Part shown: positions 12,271 through 23,873 of the stretch, piece after piece
Layout of the letters: each line of letters begins with the position of its first letter
How positions within the stretch are numbered: position 1 is the first letter of the stretch
NCBI GenBank assembly: GCA_022419385.1
Contig: JAJUBI010000002.1
Location: 2,852,001-2,916,000, forward strand
DNA length: 64,000 nucleotides
Origin: Paraconiothyrium sp. Pb-2020
Taxonomy: Eukaryota > Ascomycota > Dothideomycetes > Pleosporales > Didymosphaeriaceae
Reading direction: 5' to 3'
Made by a program: the position numbers and the translations under genes
The notes under the pieces: model-generated
Seen by the model: only the letters and a program-made list of their open reading frames with translations
What the model was told of the DNA's origin: nothing
Database searches by the model: none

Positions 12271-13804
12271 TCAGTGAATCAACCTTACATCAATATCATC
12301 GTCAGGCTCCGTCATCTCACCCGCATCCACTACCGACGCATCATCGTGTGCCATGGGAAACTGCTCAATGAAACCAAGTACGGCTCTTCCCCAAAGATCC
12401 CGACCCTTCACTCTCGCAATATGAGCTGGCCAGCTCCTGATTTCTTTCGCCAGATGCCTCAACTTGCTTTCTTCCATACTCACTAACGGTTCAACTTGTA
12501 CTCTCGTCGTCAACACAATAGCGCCCGACTTTGGTAGCTTTCTGAACATTTGTCGTTCGATACGTGCGTGTAAGCTCTCTGGCTGAAGGAAGCTGATATT
12601 GCCAGAGAAGAAATCTTTACTTTCCTGGATGAAGTACTTCTTTGTGAAGTCGGGTTCAGATGGGCGAGCCGTCTGGATGAAGGTGACGTGACGCTTGTAG
12701 AGCAGTGCATTCTCAAGCTCGTCAATGTATGTGAGAATCTCTGGAAGTTCTACTTAAAGTAAGCGAGGAAGCAGCTGCATAGGTATTATTACACGACCTA
12801 CTCTCCCAGGGTAGTATGGCCTCTTGCTGGCTCTTGACAGAATGGCCGACTCGAGCTCTGAGACGCCATCCGGATGGAAAACATGTCGCTCCTGCCAATC
12901 TGTCTTTATCAACACCACATGTGCCTACACCTGATAAAGAAACTACTTACAAGGTATACTGGGCCGAGAAAGGGCTCTTACTAAAGATGCAGAAGTCCTC
13001 GCGGACAAGTCGTGCCATGGTGTCCAGTGTAAGCCACCCAAACGGTCCATCCAGTGGGTAGCTCTCACGTGTATTATCGTCATACAACTTTCTCTCTACG
13101 TTCTCTCTCTGTTCCCAGAAGCGCATTGGATATTTTGTTGATAGGAACTTCGCGACCTCTTGCCATAGCTCTCCGCAGGCGTCTTCGGCCTCTCTACCGG
13201 GACGCATCTGGATACAGTCCTCGCGGCGAACCTCCAGTAATTGGTCGCGCGCTGTGATCTGCTCACCATGACAGTATGTCAGCCAATCGTCATGAGCCAA
13301 CTCATCGAGGCCGAGATCGTGAAAGCTATTGTAACGCCTGGGGAAATGTTGCTGGTTATATTCGTCAGCCGTCATATTTACGGGCATATCCGGAAATTCA
13401 CTGCCATCGCCACCATCGTCTTGCTCGAAAGCTGGGAGCCTTGAGATACGCTTGCTCTCAAAAATCCGGTCTCTCAAGCTCAAATCGTCGAACTCCTGGA
13501 CCCTTTCGAAGCTCATCGTAGTGACATCGCGGTGCCAGCGTGGGATATCTGAAACTTTCTGGCTTTTGCGTTGTTTATTCTCCTCCTCGCAGGCAAGTCG
13601 CTCGCGGATATACTGGGGCTGTATATCGTATTTGGGAAACTTGCGGTGGAGTTGGCCATCGTAGTACCACAGGCGCGCCAGCCAGGCGCCAACGCAACAG
13701 CACCAGATAAAGGAGGTCTGGACAACGATGAAAAGGAGTAGAAATGGTATCCAGCTAGCTGGCTCGGCGTGTTCAGAAGCACTGTGGGTTTCGTTGTAAT
13801 GCAT
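12271..13804 (-). CDS. DUF3445 (heme-dependent oxidative N-demethylase-like) membrane-anchored protein
   Basis: Three exons on the minus strand: 13804-12951, 12899-12802, 12749-12271, 476 residues. One transmembrane helix (about residues 18-45, IPFLLLFIVVQTSFIWCC) sits at the N-terminus, with the rest as one soluble domain. The DUF3445 features are visible: DLGLDELAHDDWLTY, LSTKYPMRFW, DTMARLVREDFCIFSK, YTLLAGATCFPSGWRL across intron 1, EPDFTKKYFI, and ARIERQMFRKLPKSGAIVLT. In bacteria this family includes a heme enzyme that demethylates amines; activity of the fungal branch is inferred only. The splice sites were chosen because they restore the LLAG and SGWRL family blocks. GTAGGT is used as donor of intron 2. 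Confidence 0.85.
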
Positions 13805-15152
13805 ATCTGCGCAACGACTAGTAAGAGATCATCGAGATTGTAAGGAGAACGCGCGTAAAAGTGTGCATGACGAAGGACTTGATTCGTGTCCCTACTTTCA
13901 TGCCTGATGTCAGTGAATGGGGGACGAATGGCGCACCAGAGTCGATGATGGTTGTGTGATCCGCATGAGCGACAGGAAACGAGTGTCCTCTTCACATGCC
14001 ACTTCATAATCAATCTAGCAACCCCTATCTATTCGGCCTCACGATGATTCAAAGGTGAAACAAGTACAACAGCCGTTACATAGAAGCGCCAAGGACGTAG
14101 AAATCCACTCGATCACGTCTCCATCCGCGTGAAATATGCGACTTTTTGGGCACCAAGATCGTTCGGCCTCATCGATATGGAATGCGCCACGTCAAAGGCT
14201 TTCAGTCTCAATCGTTCCATAACCTGCGTTATCAATCTACCCTGGCTCTCGGTGGCTACATATCACACTTCTTCTACAGTCTTGTAATCGCCGCAGAGAT
14301 TTCTACTTGGCTGAACTTCTGACCGTGACACGCTCTCGGTCTGGATGTCCACCTCAAAATGGTTGGTTTTCAGAGGCCGGTGAGGGAGAGGAGGTACCAG
14401 ATCCTAGGAGAGAGGAGCATCCATAGGGGGTCTTGTCGTGATTTTGGGCGAACGACGAAGGGAATGTGGAGGGTGCAGGCAAAGTGGTGGTTTTCATAGA
14501 GAGCGTATAAGCGGTCGGTGAAGATGAAACCTGCTGTTAGGAGGATAGTGTAGAAGGTTGCTGGGAGGAAACTCATAGCTAGCTGCTTCGTGCCAGTCAT
14601 TCCTTCGGGGCGATGAAAACAAAGGCGTATAAAAGCGCGTTATAGATGTCCTACCACAATATATACACTGTAAGTACTTGTCCAAATGATTAACGTTGTA
14701 TATTAACCGCGTTGGGAAACTTGACTGAAACGGACTTCAGGTTCAATTCCTACTGACTGGCTTCCTTGCTCTAGGCAGGAGTGTAACATACATTTATCTC
14801 CCGAAAATTAATGAATGTATGCGTTCTTTCTGTCTGTGCTTCGCGAAGGAGACAGCAGGACTGGATGGTGTGGGCCATCAGGTTTGGGCTAACGCTGAGC
14901 TCAAAAAGGCGACGATAACAAAACGTACCAAATTAGGCAAGGTATCGTAGATGCTTATTCATGTGCATTGGGCGTGCAATTTGAAACTTCTGATCAGCGA
15001 TTTGATGGAAGGTGCACTTATTTGTTTCTGTTGTCTGACGCCTTTCGACTAGCCCGAGAAGAGCGCAAGACAGAAGGACTTCTAGAAACACTTGCATCAT
15101 AAAGAGAGGCACATCTTCCACGAGGGACTGCGCCTTCTCAAGAGGTCCAAAG
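13805..15152. other. Intergenic region, weak small frames only
   Basis: A minus-strand frame at 14370-14600 (76 codons, one hydrophobic segment near the start) is the only protein-like item and has no recognised family. An internal-promoter-like GGTTCAATTCC at 14740-14750 does not fold into a tRNA. Confidence 0.45.
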
Positions 15153-15745
15153 TTATTGGTGCCTCGCGACCTCGTCCATGAGCGGCTTCGCTGGCATTGT
15201 CGCAAACCGCGCCATAACTTCCAGATTCTTTTCCTTGCTCATCTTCGTATCACTTTTACTGACCTCCGCCAAAATCTTGAAGTAATCGATGTAAAATGCA
15301 GGGGTAAATGTGTTGAAGAACTTGGCCTCAACATCGAAAGGGTTCGAGAAAGTGTGGGGAGCGCGGATGGGTACCGTAACGTAGTCGCCTGCTTTGGCGT
15401 CGACGATGGTGTTGTCAGGCGCATGGAAGCGTATGGTGCCCTGCGTAACAAGAAATGTTTCGTCGTGCATTTCGTGCCAATGAGCGGGAGGACCAGCGGT
15501 TCCGGCTGGCACGGTGAACTCGGCACTTCCGATACGGTTGTCTTGTTTGTCAGTTGGACGAAAGCGGGGAGGGCACGGAACAGATCGAGAATGAGTAATG
15601 GCCTACCAGTCCGCGAACCATCTTCCATGACTCTGCAGGTTATGTGGCCCAGCTTCAGGAGTTCGCCTGACTTTGCCGGGACGAAGTTGATCGGCTTCCT
15701 AGGCATAGCCATGTTGGCGAGTGCTTGTCGAGCTTCGTCGTCCAT
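15153..15745 (-). CDS. Cupin-domain protein
   Basis: Two exons: 15745-15607 and 15541-15153, 175 residues. The single cupin barrel shows motif 1 as PPAHWHEMHDETFLVTQG (two His and one Glu for a metal) and motif 2 as GDYVTVPIRAPHTF. The intron (65 bp) joins DGSRT to DNRIGSAEFTVPAG, giving the usual short strand ahead of motif 1. No signal peptide. It resembles small fungal quercetinase- or cupin_2-like proteins, but the substrate cannot be told. It stands alone, 584 bp from the divergent ubiquitin hydrolase gene. Confidence 0.85.
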
Positions 15746-16329
15746 TATAGGGATAGAGCAGACTCGAACGACAGGGCAATAACGGGCAATGGGAGTGGTC
15801 GCAATGAGAACAATGAAAAAAGATACGAGGAAAATGGATGAAGTCTGAAAGTGAAGAGCAAGCTAATATATATTTGCAGGTACGTACTACTGCGGAGAGC
15901 CGATGCGGCCGCAGAGGAGCTGCCAAACAGGACGAGCTAGTCAAGCTGCAATACGAGGGTCGGACCTGGAACCCACATAAGAGGACATCTGGACGACGTC
16001 GTAAGTCCTGGCTTACTAACTGACCCTGCGCAACTGTAGAGTCCACCTGTTGAGGTTTGATACCCCGCGACTAGATGCGGCTAGGGCGGGGAAGGTGCAC
16101 TACCTAGTGCGTGCATGGAACAGCTCCAGGGTCTGGAGGTGGGGTTTCACCAACGCGCCCTTCTGGCATCGCCGCGTACATCTCGCCTGCGTAAGCCCTC
16201 TGAGCTGGGCTCACACTGGTGCCTATCTTTCTTTAATCCCTACTGAACCCGCGACTCACGCAGTTTTGTAGCAGCAGGGTCGGCACGAAGCATCCACGCA
16301 CACACGCAGTTCCAACACGGACAGCAGCC
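15746..16329. promoter_or_regulatory. Divergent promoter region, cupin / ubiquitin hydrolase
   Basis: 584 bp between two diverging starts. No coding potential seen and no regulatory site recognised with confidence. Confidence 0.4.
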
Positions 16330-17058
16330 ATGCCGAAGCTTTTCGCAGTCCTCGAGAATAACCCGAAGGTGATGAACCATCTCTCCTACGCTCTGGGTCT
16401 CGACAAATCACTCTCCTTTTACGACATCTACTCCCTCGACGACGCTGACCTCCTTGCCTTCATCCCACGCCCCGCACTCGCACTTCTCGTCATCATCCCA
16501 CTCACACCGACCTGGAACGAAGCCCGCACAGCCGAGGACAGAGACAAACCAGAATACGCGGGTAAGGGCGAGGAAGAGCCTGTCATCTGGTTCACGCAGA
16601 CTATCGGGAACGCGTGCGGGTCCATTGGCCTCACGCACGCTCTGCTGAACAGCGACGCGTCGAAGCGTATTCACTCTGGCTCAACCCTAGACCGGATTCG
16701 CGAAGAGGCGCTGCCGAAGGCGATGGTGGAGCGGGCCAAGGTGCTGGAGGACTCTGACGCATTCGAGAAGGCGCACGCCGAGGCGGTCAAGTTGGGTGAT
16801 ACCGAGGCGCCAACGCCAGAGTCAGGCAAGCATACTGGGCAGCACTTTGTTGCATTTGTCAAAGGCAAAGATGGACATTTGTGGGAGTTGGAAGGCTCGA
16901 GGAAAGGACCGTTAGATCGGGGAGCATTGAGGGAGGATGAGGATGTACTGAGCCCAGCAGCGCTAGAGAAGGGTCTCCGGAGGTTGATGAGGATCGAGGC
17001 GGAAAACGGTGGGGATCTGAGATTCTCTGCCATAGCACTTGCCGAGAGCCTAGAGTGA
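16330..17058 (+). CDS. Ubiquitin carboxyl-terminal hydrolase (UCH, peptidase C12)
   Basis: Single exon, 242 residues, with good ATG context. Removes small adducts from the C-terminus of ubiquitin. Seen: oxyanion-hole Gln90 and catalytic Cys96 in FTQTIGNACGSIGLTH, catalytic His172 in GQHFVAFVKG, and a long charged crossover loop between them. The position of the usual catalytic Asp (ELDG) reads Glu188 in LWELEGSRKGP. The enzyme is otherwise full length and resembles YUH1/UCHL3-type hydrolases, without the UCH37 C-terminal extension. Confidence 0.93.
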   Translation: MPKLFAVLENNPKVMNHLSYALGLDKSLSFYDIYSLDDADLLAFIPRPALALLVIIPLTPTWNEARTAEDRDKPEYAGKGEEEPVIWFTQTIGNACGSIGLTHALLNSDASKRIHSGSTLDRIREEALPKAMVERAKVLEDSDAFEKAHAEAVKLGDTEAPTPESGKHTGQHFVAFVKGKDGHLWELEGSRKGPLDRGALREDEDVLSPAALEKGLRRLMRIEAENGGDLRFSAIALAESLE

Positions 17059-17580
17059 GTTGTTGCATGTTGTGTTCAAGCCTTGAAGGAGGCTTATGCA
17101 GCCCTACACCATCAAGGAGGAGGATCTGGTCCGGACATCGGAGGGAGATCCTAAGGAGGAAAGGAAGTGGATGTCCATGGATATCTACCAACGTGTCATG
17201 TCCCACCTGCGTCGGTTGTCCTTGCTCGTTCAGTCCCAGACGAACTTGCAACCGCCGCTATCAGATTCCAGTGTCCACGTTCGATGAGACAGGTTCAACT
17301 TACCAGCGATGTTCCCTAGAAGCACGTTGTGCAACTTACCCACGATCAGCAACTTTAGCATAGCCGGAACATACGTCCCAGACATCAATCAGCAAACGTC
17401 TCGGATTCGGAGCGACATCGCTCGGAAGCACTGTCGGGCTTCGGTTCAGAGGCGCGAGGCTTGGCGCCGATACCGGAAGCCGCGGCTCGTAGCGGGGTAC
17501 GTGGGGTAAGCACAGGCATTTCAAGCAATGTTTTTGAACGAACGCGCGACAGTCCCTCCAATCCCACATAATTTTGCAAA
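17059..17580. promoter_or_regulatory. Upstream region of the leucine biosynthesis gene
   Basis: 522 bp between co-directional genes. No perfect palindromic CCGG-N2-CCGG element of the Leu3 type was found; a partial match (CCGGAAGCC) lies near 17475. Weakly supported. Confidence 0.3.
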
Positions 17581-18984
17581 ATGTCCAACTTCAACATTGT
17601 CGTCCTTGCTGGTATGTCCGCCCTTCGCTTCCCAGTTGTAACTGCTGACCCAATGCTGCAGGTGACGGTGTCGGCCCCGAGGTAAGAGCTCTATGCACCT
17701 GTCAGTACAAAAGAGCTCACGCACAGCTTTCCAGATTGTAGCAGAGGCAATCAAGGTAGGCTTTCGGTCAACCCGGGTACACTTACTCAGATGATTGACG
17801 ACTCCAGGTTCTTAAAGTAGTCGAGCAGACCACCGACATCAAGTTCAACTTTCAAGAGCACCTTTTCGGAGGAGTACGCTGGCCAGAGTTCTCTTGTCCT
17901 TGACACATCTAATAGCTACAGTGCTCGATAGACAAGCATAATAATCCCTTGACCGACGAAGCCCTCGCAGCCTGTAAGTCTGCAGATGCCATCATCCTCG
18001 GTGCAGTCGGAGGACCTGTAAGCCTCCCACAGGTTCCTCATCGTCACCTCAAGCGCTGACATACATAGAAATGGGGAACCGGCAAGATCCGCCCAGAGCA
18101 GGGCATCCTCAGACTGCGCAAAGAATTAGGCACCTTCGGTAACCTACGACCTTGCTTCTTCGCCTCGGACTCACTGGTCGACGCGTCGCCGCTCAAGGCC
18201 GATATCGCACGCGGTACCAATTTCAACATCATCCGTGAACTCACTGGCGGTATATACTTTGGCGACCGGAAGGAAGACGACGGCGATGGCAAGGCGATGG
18301 ACACAGAACCCTACAGTGTAGAAGAGATCGAGCGTGTTGTCCGGTTAGCGGGTAACCTCGCCAGCGTGGAAAACCCTCCGGTGCCAGTCTGGAGCTTGGA
18401 TAAGGCTAACGTGCTCGCGACGTCACGATTATGGCGGAAGACGTTTGAGCGCATCATGAAGGAGGAGTACCCGAACCTACAATCGGGCACTCACCTTATC
18501 GACTCCGCTGCGATGCTTATGATCAAGAACCCCCGGTCACTGAACGGCGTTATTGTCACCAGCAACTTGTTCGGCGACATCATTAGCGACGAAGCGAGCG
18601 TCATCCCCGGTAGCTTGGGTCTGCTGCCTAGCGCTAGTTTGGGCGGCATCCCAGATGGGAAGACGCGCATCAACGGTATCTACGAGCCTATTCACGGTAA
18701 GCTTCGTTGAGTTCGCAGTGCCCTTCTGCATTGGCTAATGTTCAACAGGCTCTGCACCCGATATTGCAGGAAAGGGCATCTGCAACCCCGTCGCAACCAT
18801 CCTCTCCATTAGCATGATGTTCAAGTATTCGCTATGCCGCCCTGAAATATCAAAAAAGATCGATGAAGCTGTGAAGGTGGTCATTGACAAGGGCATCCGA
18901 ACGGGCGATATCGGCGGCAAGTCAAATACCTCTGAGGTTGGCGACGCCGTCGCGGCAGAGCTGGAGAGTCTGCTCAGGAAGTAA
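17581..18984 (+). CDS. leu2: 3-isopropylmalate dehydrogenase
   Basis: Third step of leucine synthesis: NAD-dependent oxidative decarboxylation of 3-isopropylmalate. Seven exons: 17581-17611, 17662-17681, 17735-17755, 17808-17873, 17922-18017, 18069-18696, 18749-18984, total 365 residues. The N-terminal part is cut into very short exons (31, 20 and 21 bp) that must be joined to read MSNFNIVVLAGDGVGPEIV. Seen: GGCSIDKH, ILGAVGGPKWG, REL TGGIYFG, the family signature NLFGDIISDEASVIPGSLGL, and the NAD-binding EPIHGSAPDIAGKG across the last intron. No targeting peptide is obvious, so cytosolic location is likely. Confidence 0.95.
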
Positions 18985-20464
18985 TTTCGAATCCGAACTC
19001 CGTCCCGTATTGGCAGTCATTGTTCCCTACATGTACGATTTATGCAGCTTCGACCATACTAACGATCAGTGACGACCGCAACGACTATGATAGAAAATCG
19101 TTGATTACTTGTTGACGGCCTACCCTGAACCTCGCATTGCGTCTAATTTTGAGGTCCGCATAGAGTGTCTTGGTATTGACTCATTGGTTTCAATGCAAAG
19201 CCTCACCACGCGTTGGGTTCTCTGAACAGGACAGTCGATCCGGCGTGACCGTGTCTTGTGCGATGGTCGGTACCGAGTGCCTGAGCTTGACCGCGCCACG
19301 ACAGCCGCCACTTGAGACTGTCTTGGAGCTTGTATCAATTTCGTCCAAGGGGGATTCCTGAAGCAGGAGGAGCTTCCACCCAGCGCCAAAATAAGGGAAT
19401 CGCTAACAAATTCATGAGCGGCCGTACTTTGTGCAGCGGCAGGACAGTACCATGTGATGAGCGACCCTTCCACATCTTCCAAAGCAGCATCGACTTGTTA
19501 GACACAAAAACTTTCCCTATCCTCGAATCTTGTCAAACCTGGTACTGACTTAGGATGTCGTTCGAAGTCTAGACGGCGGAAGGCCGAGTACATAGCCACC
19601 TACTGGCGCGGCGTTGGATGTCGCCTTACATGGTTGAATCACCTGGATTAATTACCAGCAAGGGCGTTGCGTGATTGTGTGGTTTGCTTGTCTACAAAAG
19701 ATGACTTTTCTACAAAGGTTGAAAGGCGTATCAGGTATCCTCCACGCGTCCGCACTCGCGCTCAAAGAAGCGCCGCCATGACGGAAATGGAAAGCGTGAA
19801 ACACTGCCCGAGGAAACACAACCAACGCGCGTCTAAGTCCCTGACCAAACAATCAACATGGTCTCTCACAGAAACGCATCGGCTGGGCGTGAACGCTCCA
19901 GCGATTTGTTTCGAAACGCAGGCCTGGCTCCGCCCCCAGTCCGACCCGTGATGCCTCTCGCACCCATATTAGCTGCGGAGCTGCTAGGGACCCTCCCGAG
20001 ATCCACTCTGGCGCTCTATGCAGCAGCATGCAGGTAGTACAATGGCTGAGACGATGGCCAAATTCTACGGCATAGCAATCTTCTGGACGCGCCGCTTCCA
20101 TCCCAAAGGTCGAAGCTCTCGTGGACGTAGGCGCAGCATCCTGCGAGACACTCCTTTCTTGACGAAAAATCACTCCTTCGTACATCTTTTTCGCCAGAAC
20201 GCAGGGCCGTTTCTCTTCTTTCTGTTGCGCATTACCACTTTGAGCATTCTTTTCACACATTGACTGACGACCAAGGGAAAGCTACATTGTCAAACAACTA
20301 CGTGGGGACTCCCGCGGCGCCTGGCGTTGTACAAAGCGACTTTCTCATTGGTCTCTTTCCGGCTTCTACTATATAACAACGCTGCGCTTTCCTCACTCAA
20401 CAAGTAGAATTACGTCAAACACTATAAATACGCAACCTGAACAGAAAACGTTTTTTGAAAAACA
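18985..20464. other. Intergenic region, LPMO promoter at right end
   Basis: About 1.5 kb without a recognisable gene; several mid-length frames on both strands lack motifs. The last 100 bp hold a TATA-like site and an A-rich leader for the LPMO gene. Confidence 0.5.
20369..20377 (+). promoter_or_regulatory. TATA-like box of AA11-like LPMO gene
   Basis: CTATATAAC lies about 90 bp upstream of the ATG at 20465, followed by a C/A-rich leader. Typical spacing for a secreted, inducible fungal enzyme gene. Confidence 0.45.
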
Positions 20465-21547
20465 ATGCACATCAACGCGCTCTCGTTGCTTGCGCTGTCA
20501 GGTCTCACCCAGCTATGCAGTGGGCACATGCATCTTTACTATCCCCCAACACTGAAAGGGGAGAACAACCCTTTCACGCAAGGCGAATCCGACCCGTATC
20601 TCAACTACAACTACGGCTGCTGCGGTAGAGAGGTCCCAGGTCCTTGTAAGGGTCACCTCGATCTCGTAGACACAGATGAAGGCAAACCTGTTGTCACATG
20701 GTCTCCCGGTCAGAAGGTCAACTTTACTCTATCCGGATCTTCTACTACAGACGTTAAAGGAGGAACGCATTATGGAGGCAGTTGCAGCGTCGGGTTTTCC
20801 ACCGATAAGGGCAAGTCGTTCAAGGTTGCGACTACATGGAATGGGAATTGTCCGCATCGCGATGGCAGCATTGAACCGTCTACACAGACATTTGACTTCA
20901 CAATTCCCGCAGATCTTCCAAGCGGTGACAGAACTATCTTCGCTTGGACGTGGATCAACCGGGAGAAGGAGTTCAATATGAACTGTGCTGTTGTAAATAT
21001 TGCCGGTTCCGATCGGTCTCAGGATCCTGGAGATCAGCCAATTTCGAGCGGTGTTGCTACGAAGCCCTCTCCAACCTCTTCCACCGTTTCGAAACAGTCG
21101 TCCGCAGCGCCATCCCAGGCCCCTAAGACTCAGTCTTCCGAAGCTCCACAACAATCTACTCAGACGCAACCGTCATCCGCTCAGCCTACAGGTTCCGCGC
21201 AATACACTCTTGAAGGCTGCATCTGCTCTTGCCCTTATCAGACCTGGTCCTCCGCTTGCAGCTGTTTCGAGTGCAAGTCACCGACCGTCAAGCGCCATCT
21301 CATTGAACGCAAGGTCCTTGAATTGCACAAGCGCCATATGCATAACGCCGAAAAGCTCAACGTCCCTGTTCGACGCGCCGAGGCAGTGGCATGGAATGAT
21401 CGCCCCGATATGCTCTTGAGCATTGACTTCCCGGGCGCTTCTTGTCACTCCAAGGGTAACCCATTTGAGCTGGAATTCCCGGATCCTGGACCAGACGTTA
21501 TTGCCGGCGATGGCGATTACAAGCTCGCTACCCCTGATTGTAGTTAA
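20465..21547 (+). CDS. Secreted AA11-like lytic polysaccharide monooxygenase
   Basis: Single exon, 360 residues. Signal peptide residues 1-20, cleaved so that His21 (HMHLYYPP) becomes the N-terminal copper-brace His. The second His is in GGTHYGGSCSVGF. The catalytic domain ends near residue 180 at CAVVNIAG. Where classic AA11 enzymes have Tyr before MNC, this one reads Asn (REKEFNMNCAVV). A Ser/Thr/Gln-rich linker (about 190-240) leads to a Cys-rich block (EGCICSCPYQTWSSACSC) and a further domain with several dibasic sites. Chitin or another wall polysaccharide is the expected substrate; that is inferred. Could be a non-catalytic relative. Confidence 0.82.
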   Translation: MHINALSLLALSGLTQLCSGHMHLYYPPTLKGENNPFTQGESDPYLNYNYGCCGREVPGPCKGHLDLVDTDEGKPVVTWSPGQKVNFTLSGSSTTDVKGGTHYGGSCSVGFSTDKGKSFKVATTWNGNCPHRDGSIEPSTQTFDFTIPADLPSGDRTIFAWTWINREKEFNMNCAVVNIAGSDRSQDPGDQPISSGVATKPSPTSSTVSKQSSAAPSQAPKTQSSEAPQQSTQTQPSSAQPTGSAQYTLEGCICSCPYQTWSSACSCFECKSPTVKRHLIERKVLELHKRHMHNAEKLNVPVRRAEAVAWNDRPDMLLSIDFPGASCHSKGNPFELEFPDPGPDVIAGDGDYKLATPDCS

Positions 21548-22051
21548 GCTGATTTGTTGTTCGTTCTTGTTAAGGCGGACAGGTTTTGACCGCCTAAGTA
21601 CCTCATTCCTTCGTTTCTGTGAGCCTGCTCTGTTTGAAAACATTTGATTGTTTCCTTTTGCATCTGTTTCGCTTTTGGTGGTGACGCATGTATTTTACGC
21701 TTTCCTGATATCGTTGTGCAGACTCTCGATGCCGGACGCTACCGCTTTCGCACTTTCTCATTGCATAGCACACTATCCACAGCATAAAATCGTACTGATT
21801 GGAGACTCTTCACGAATGGCTTGCTTTTACAACCGAATGCCCTGCCAATGGCTTTCGATCCAAGTGTTACTCTCGGCTAAACAGCTTATTACCCATATAC
21901 ATACCCTTCCCCATATCCCCACTACACTTTCGAACTGAAGCCTCAGTTGCGTAGATGCAATGTGGGGTCCACTACAAATAGAAAGTCATCGCACAATGCT
22001 CTCACTTCTTCGCATTTTGTCTCCAGTCTAGTGCGAAGACCGGTCACAAAC
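21548..22051. other. Intergenic region, no gene seen
   Basis: Only short frames between two secreted-protein genes on the same strand. Confidence 0.5.
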
Positions 22052-23288
22052 ATGCTTTCATTGATGGGCGCCACTCTCCTAGTGCTCATAGCCACGTTAG
22101 CTAGCACGCAGAACACCTCTAACCCAAACCCGAACCCGGGGGGGCCCTCGTTCAAAGATTTCCTACGCTTCTCTTGCTCTGAGCTCAACATCCAACGTAT
22201 CGATCCGTAAGTCCCACTAAGACTCATCCTTACGAGAACTGAATATGAGATTATTCCAGTCTAGTTACCCCGGGCGTAGTCCCCTCTCCCCACCTTCATC
22301 AATTCGTCGGTGGCAACGCCCTCGCACCCACCATGGACACATCCCTTGATGTCTCCGAAAAAGCCACCTGCACAACATGCACATATACCGAAGACTTATC
22401 AAACTACTGGACCGCGGTGTTATTCTTCAAGGCGCGAAACGGGACTTACCATCGTGTGCCGCTGATGGGGAATCTTGGGCTGGAAGGGCAAAAAGGGGGC
22501 ATGACAGTGTATTACACAGCACCATACGATAAGAAGACGAGAGTTACTGCATTCAAGCCGGTGAGTAGAACCTATGACGGTGAAAATGGGCTGACGTTGG
22601 GACAGGGCTTCCGTATGCTCATCGGTGACCCTGGGTATAGGGCCCCGAGCCCAAACACCCAGGAATACAAAAGTATAGCGTTCCGCTGCTTCACTCAGCC
22701 ATGGGGCCCTGCGCCACCTAACTCCGAGATCGGCGGCGATTGGGACACGAGGCATTTCCCCGACAAGCCGTGTCCGTACGGGTTGCGTGTAAACAACTTC
22801 TTCCCTACGTGCTGGGATGGTGTGAATGTGGATAGTCCGGATCATAAGAGCCATGTAGCGTATCCGTCAAATGGGACGTTTGAGACGGAGTGGGAATGTC
22901 CCAGCACGTATGTGACCTTCTCCATAATGAAATGATGCTAACACTAAGGCAATCAAGACACCCCGTTAAGCTCCCCCAGGTTCTCTACGAGACTATATGG
23001 AATACGTCCGCATTCAACGACCCATCAATGTGGCCTACAGACGGGACTCAGCCGTTTGTTCTTAGCATGGGCGATCCCACCGGATATGGTTGGCATGGAG
23101 ACTATCTATTTGGGTGGAAGGGTAATGCGCTACAGAGAGCAATGGACAGGTATTGTGGGACCGATTGCCCAGTCTTGGAGACGCAAAGTATTGAGGAGGC
23201 GAATACGTGTGCTAAAGGGGTTGTCTTGAACGAGACGATTGATGGGTGGTTGGGAACATTACCTGGGGGAATGGACATTACATCATGA
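22052..23288 (+). CDS. Secreted DUF1996 protein
   Basis: Three exons: 22052-22206, 22260-22907, 22958-23288, about 377 residues. An N-terminal signal peptide (LSLMGATLLVLIATLAS) is followed by a short Asn/Pro-rich stretch. The DUF1996 core then shows FSCSELNIQRIDPLV across intron 1, SPHLHQFVGGNA, CTTCTYTEDLSNYW, FTQPWG, CPYGLRVNNFFPTCWDG, HKSHVAYPSNG, and near the end GDPTGYGWHGDYLFGW. These His-rich blocks are diagnostic of the fungal family, whose function is unknown. It is found alone or attached to WSC domains; here no WSC domain is present. Confidence 0.9.
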
Positions 23289-23873
23289 ATGAATACAGAT
23301 AAGGCGATTGGGATGATTCTTGTGAATTTGGAGAATACATGAGATTGAATTGAGGCCACTAAGACGTAAGTATCATGTTATTGTGATATACAAAAGTTCC
23401 TCTGCCACCTTTGCATCGAATGAATACCATCCTTAATAATTCAACCAATCCGTGTACTATAGGAAGCCGGCTATGCGCTTATTTACATTAGTACACCAAA
23501 TATGACAGCTGAGTGCCCAATTTTAACGTCTACTAGGCCTAAGAAGTCAGTTTCAACAGGACTTAGCCAATGAATAGACCCGTACAGTACATAGGCTGGC
23601 TGAAACGCCATAAGAAAGGCATTAATTATATGGAAACTTGATAAAGGAGGAGCTTTAGTCTAGCAGCGATGAGGGGTGTGGCGGTGTATTTATCATTGCG
23701 TCACAAATTACAAGTATTCCTGAAATGGGTGTTGATGAATACCTATGGTATACATCCATGGCCATGTTTTCAGGAGATCATACGTGCGAGTACAAGATCT
23801 TACTGATCAAAGTAATTGATTACTATTCCAACTCAAGTCTCCATGACTGAAAGTGTTGGCATATCGATCGTAT
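23289..23873. other. Intergenic region between convergent genes
   Basis: 585 bp, AT-richer than its surroundings, with no coding signal. Confidence 0.5.

Noticed and set aside
14370..14600. 76-codon minus-strand frame with one hydrophobic segment
   Set aside because: Too short and without relatives that I recognise; kept only as a remark.
14701..14760. tRNA-like B-box (GGTTCAATTCC at 14740-14750)
   Set aside because: The flanking bases do not form a T-stem, and no A-box or acceptor stem fits.
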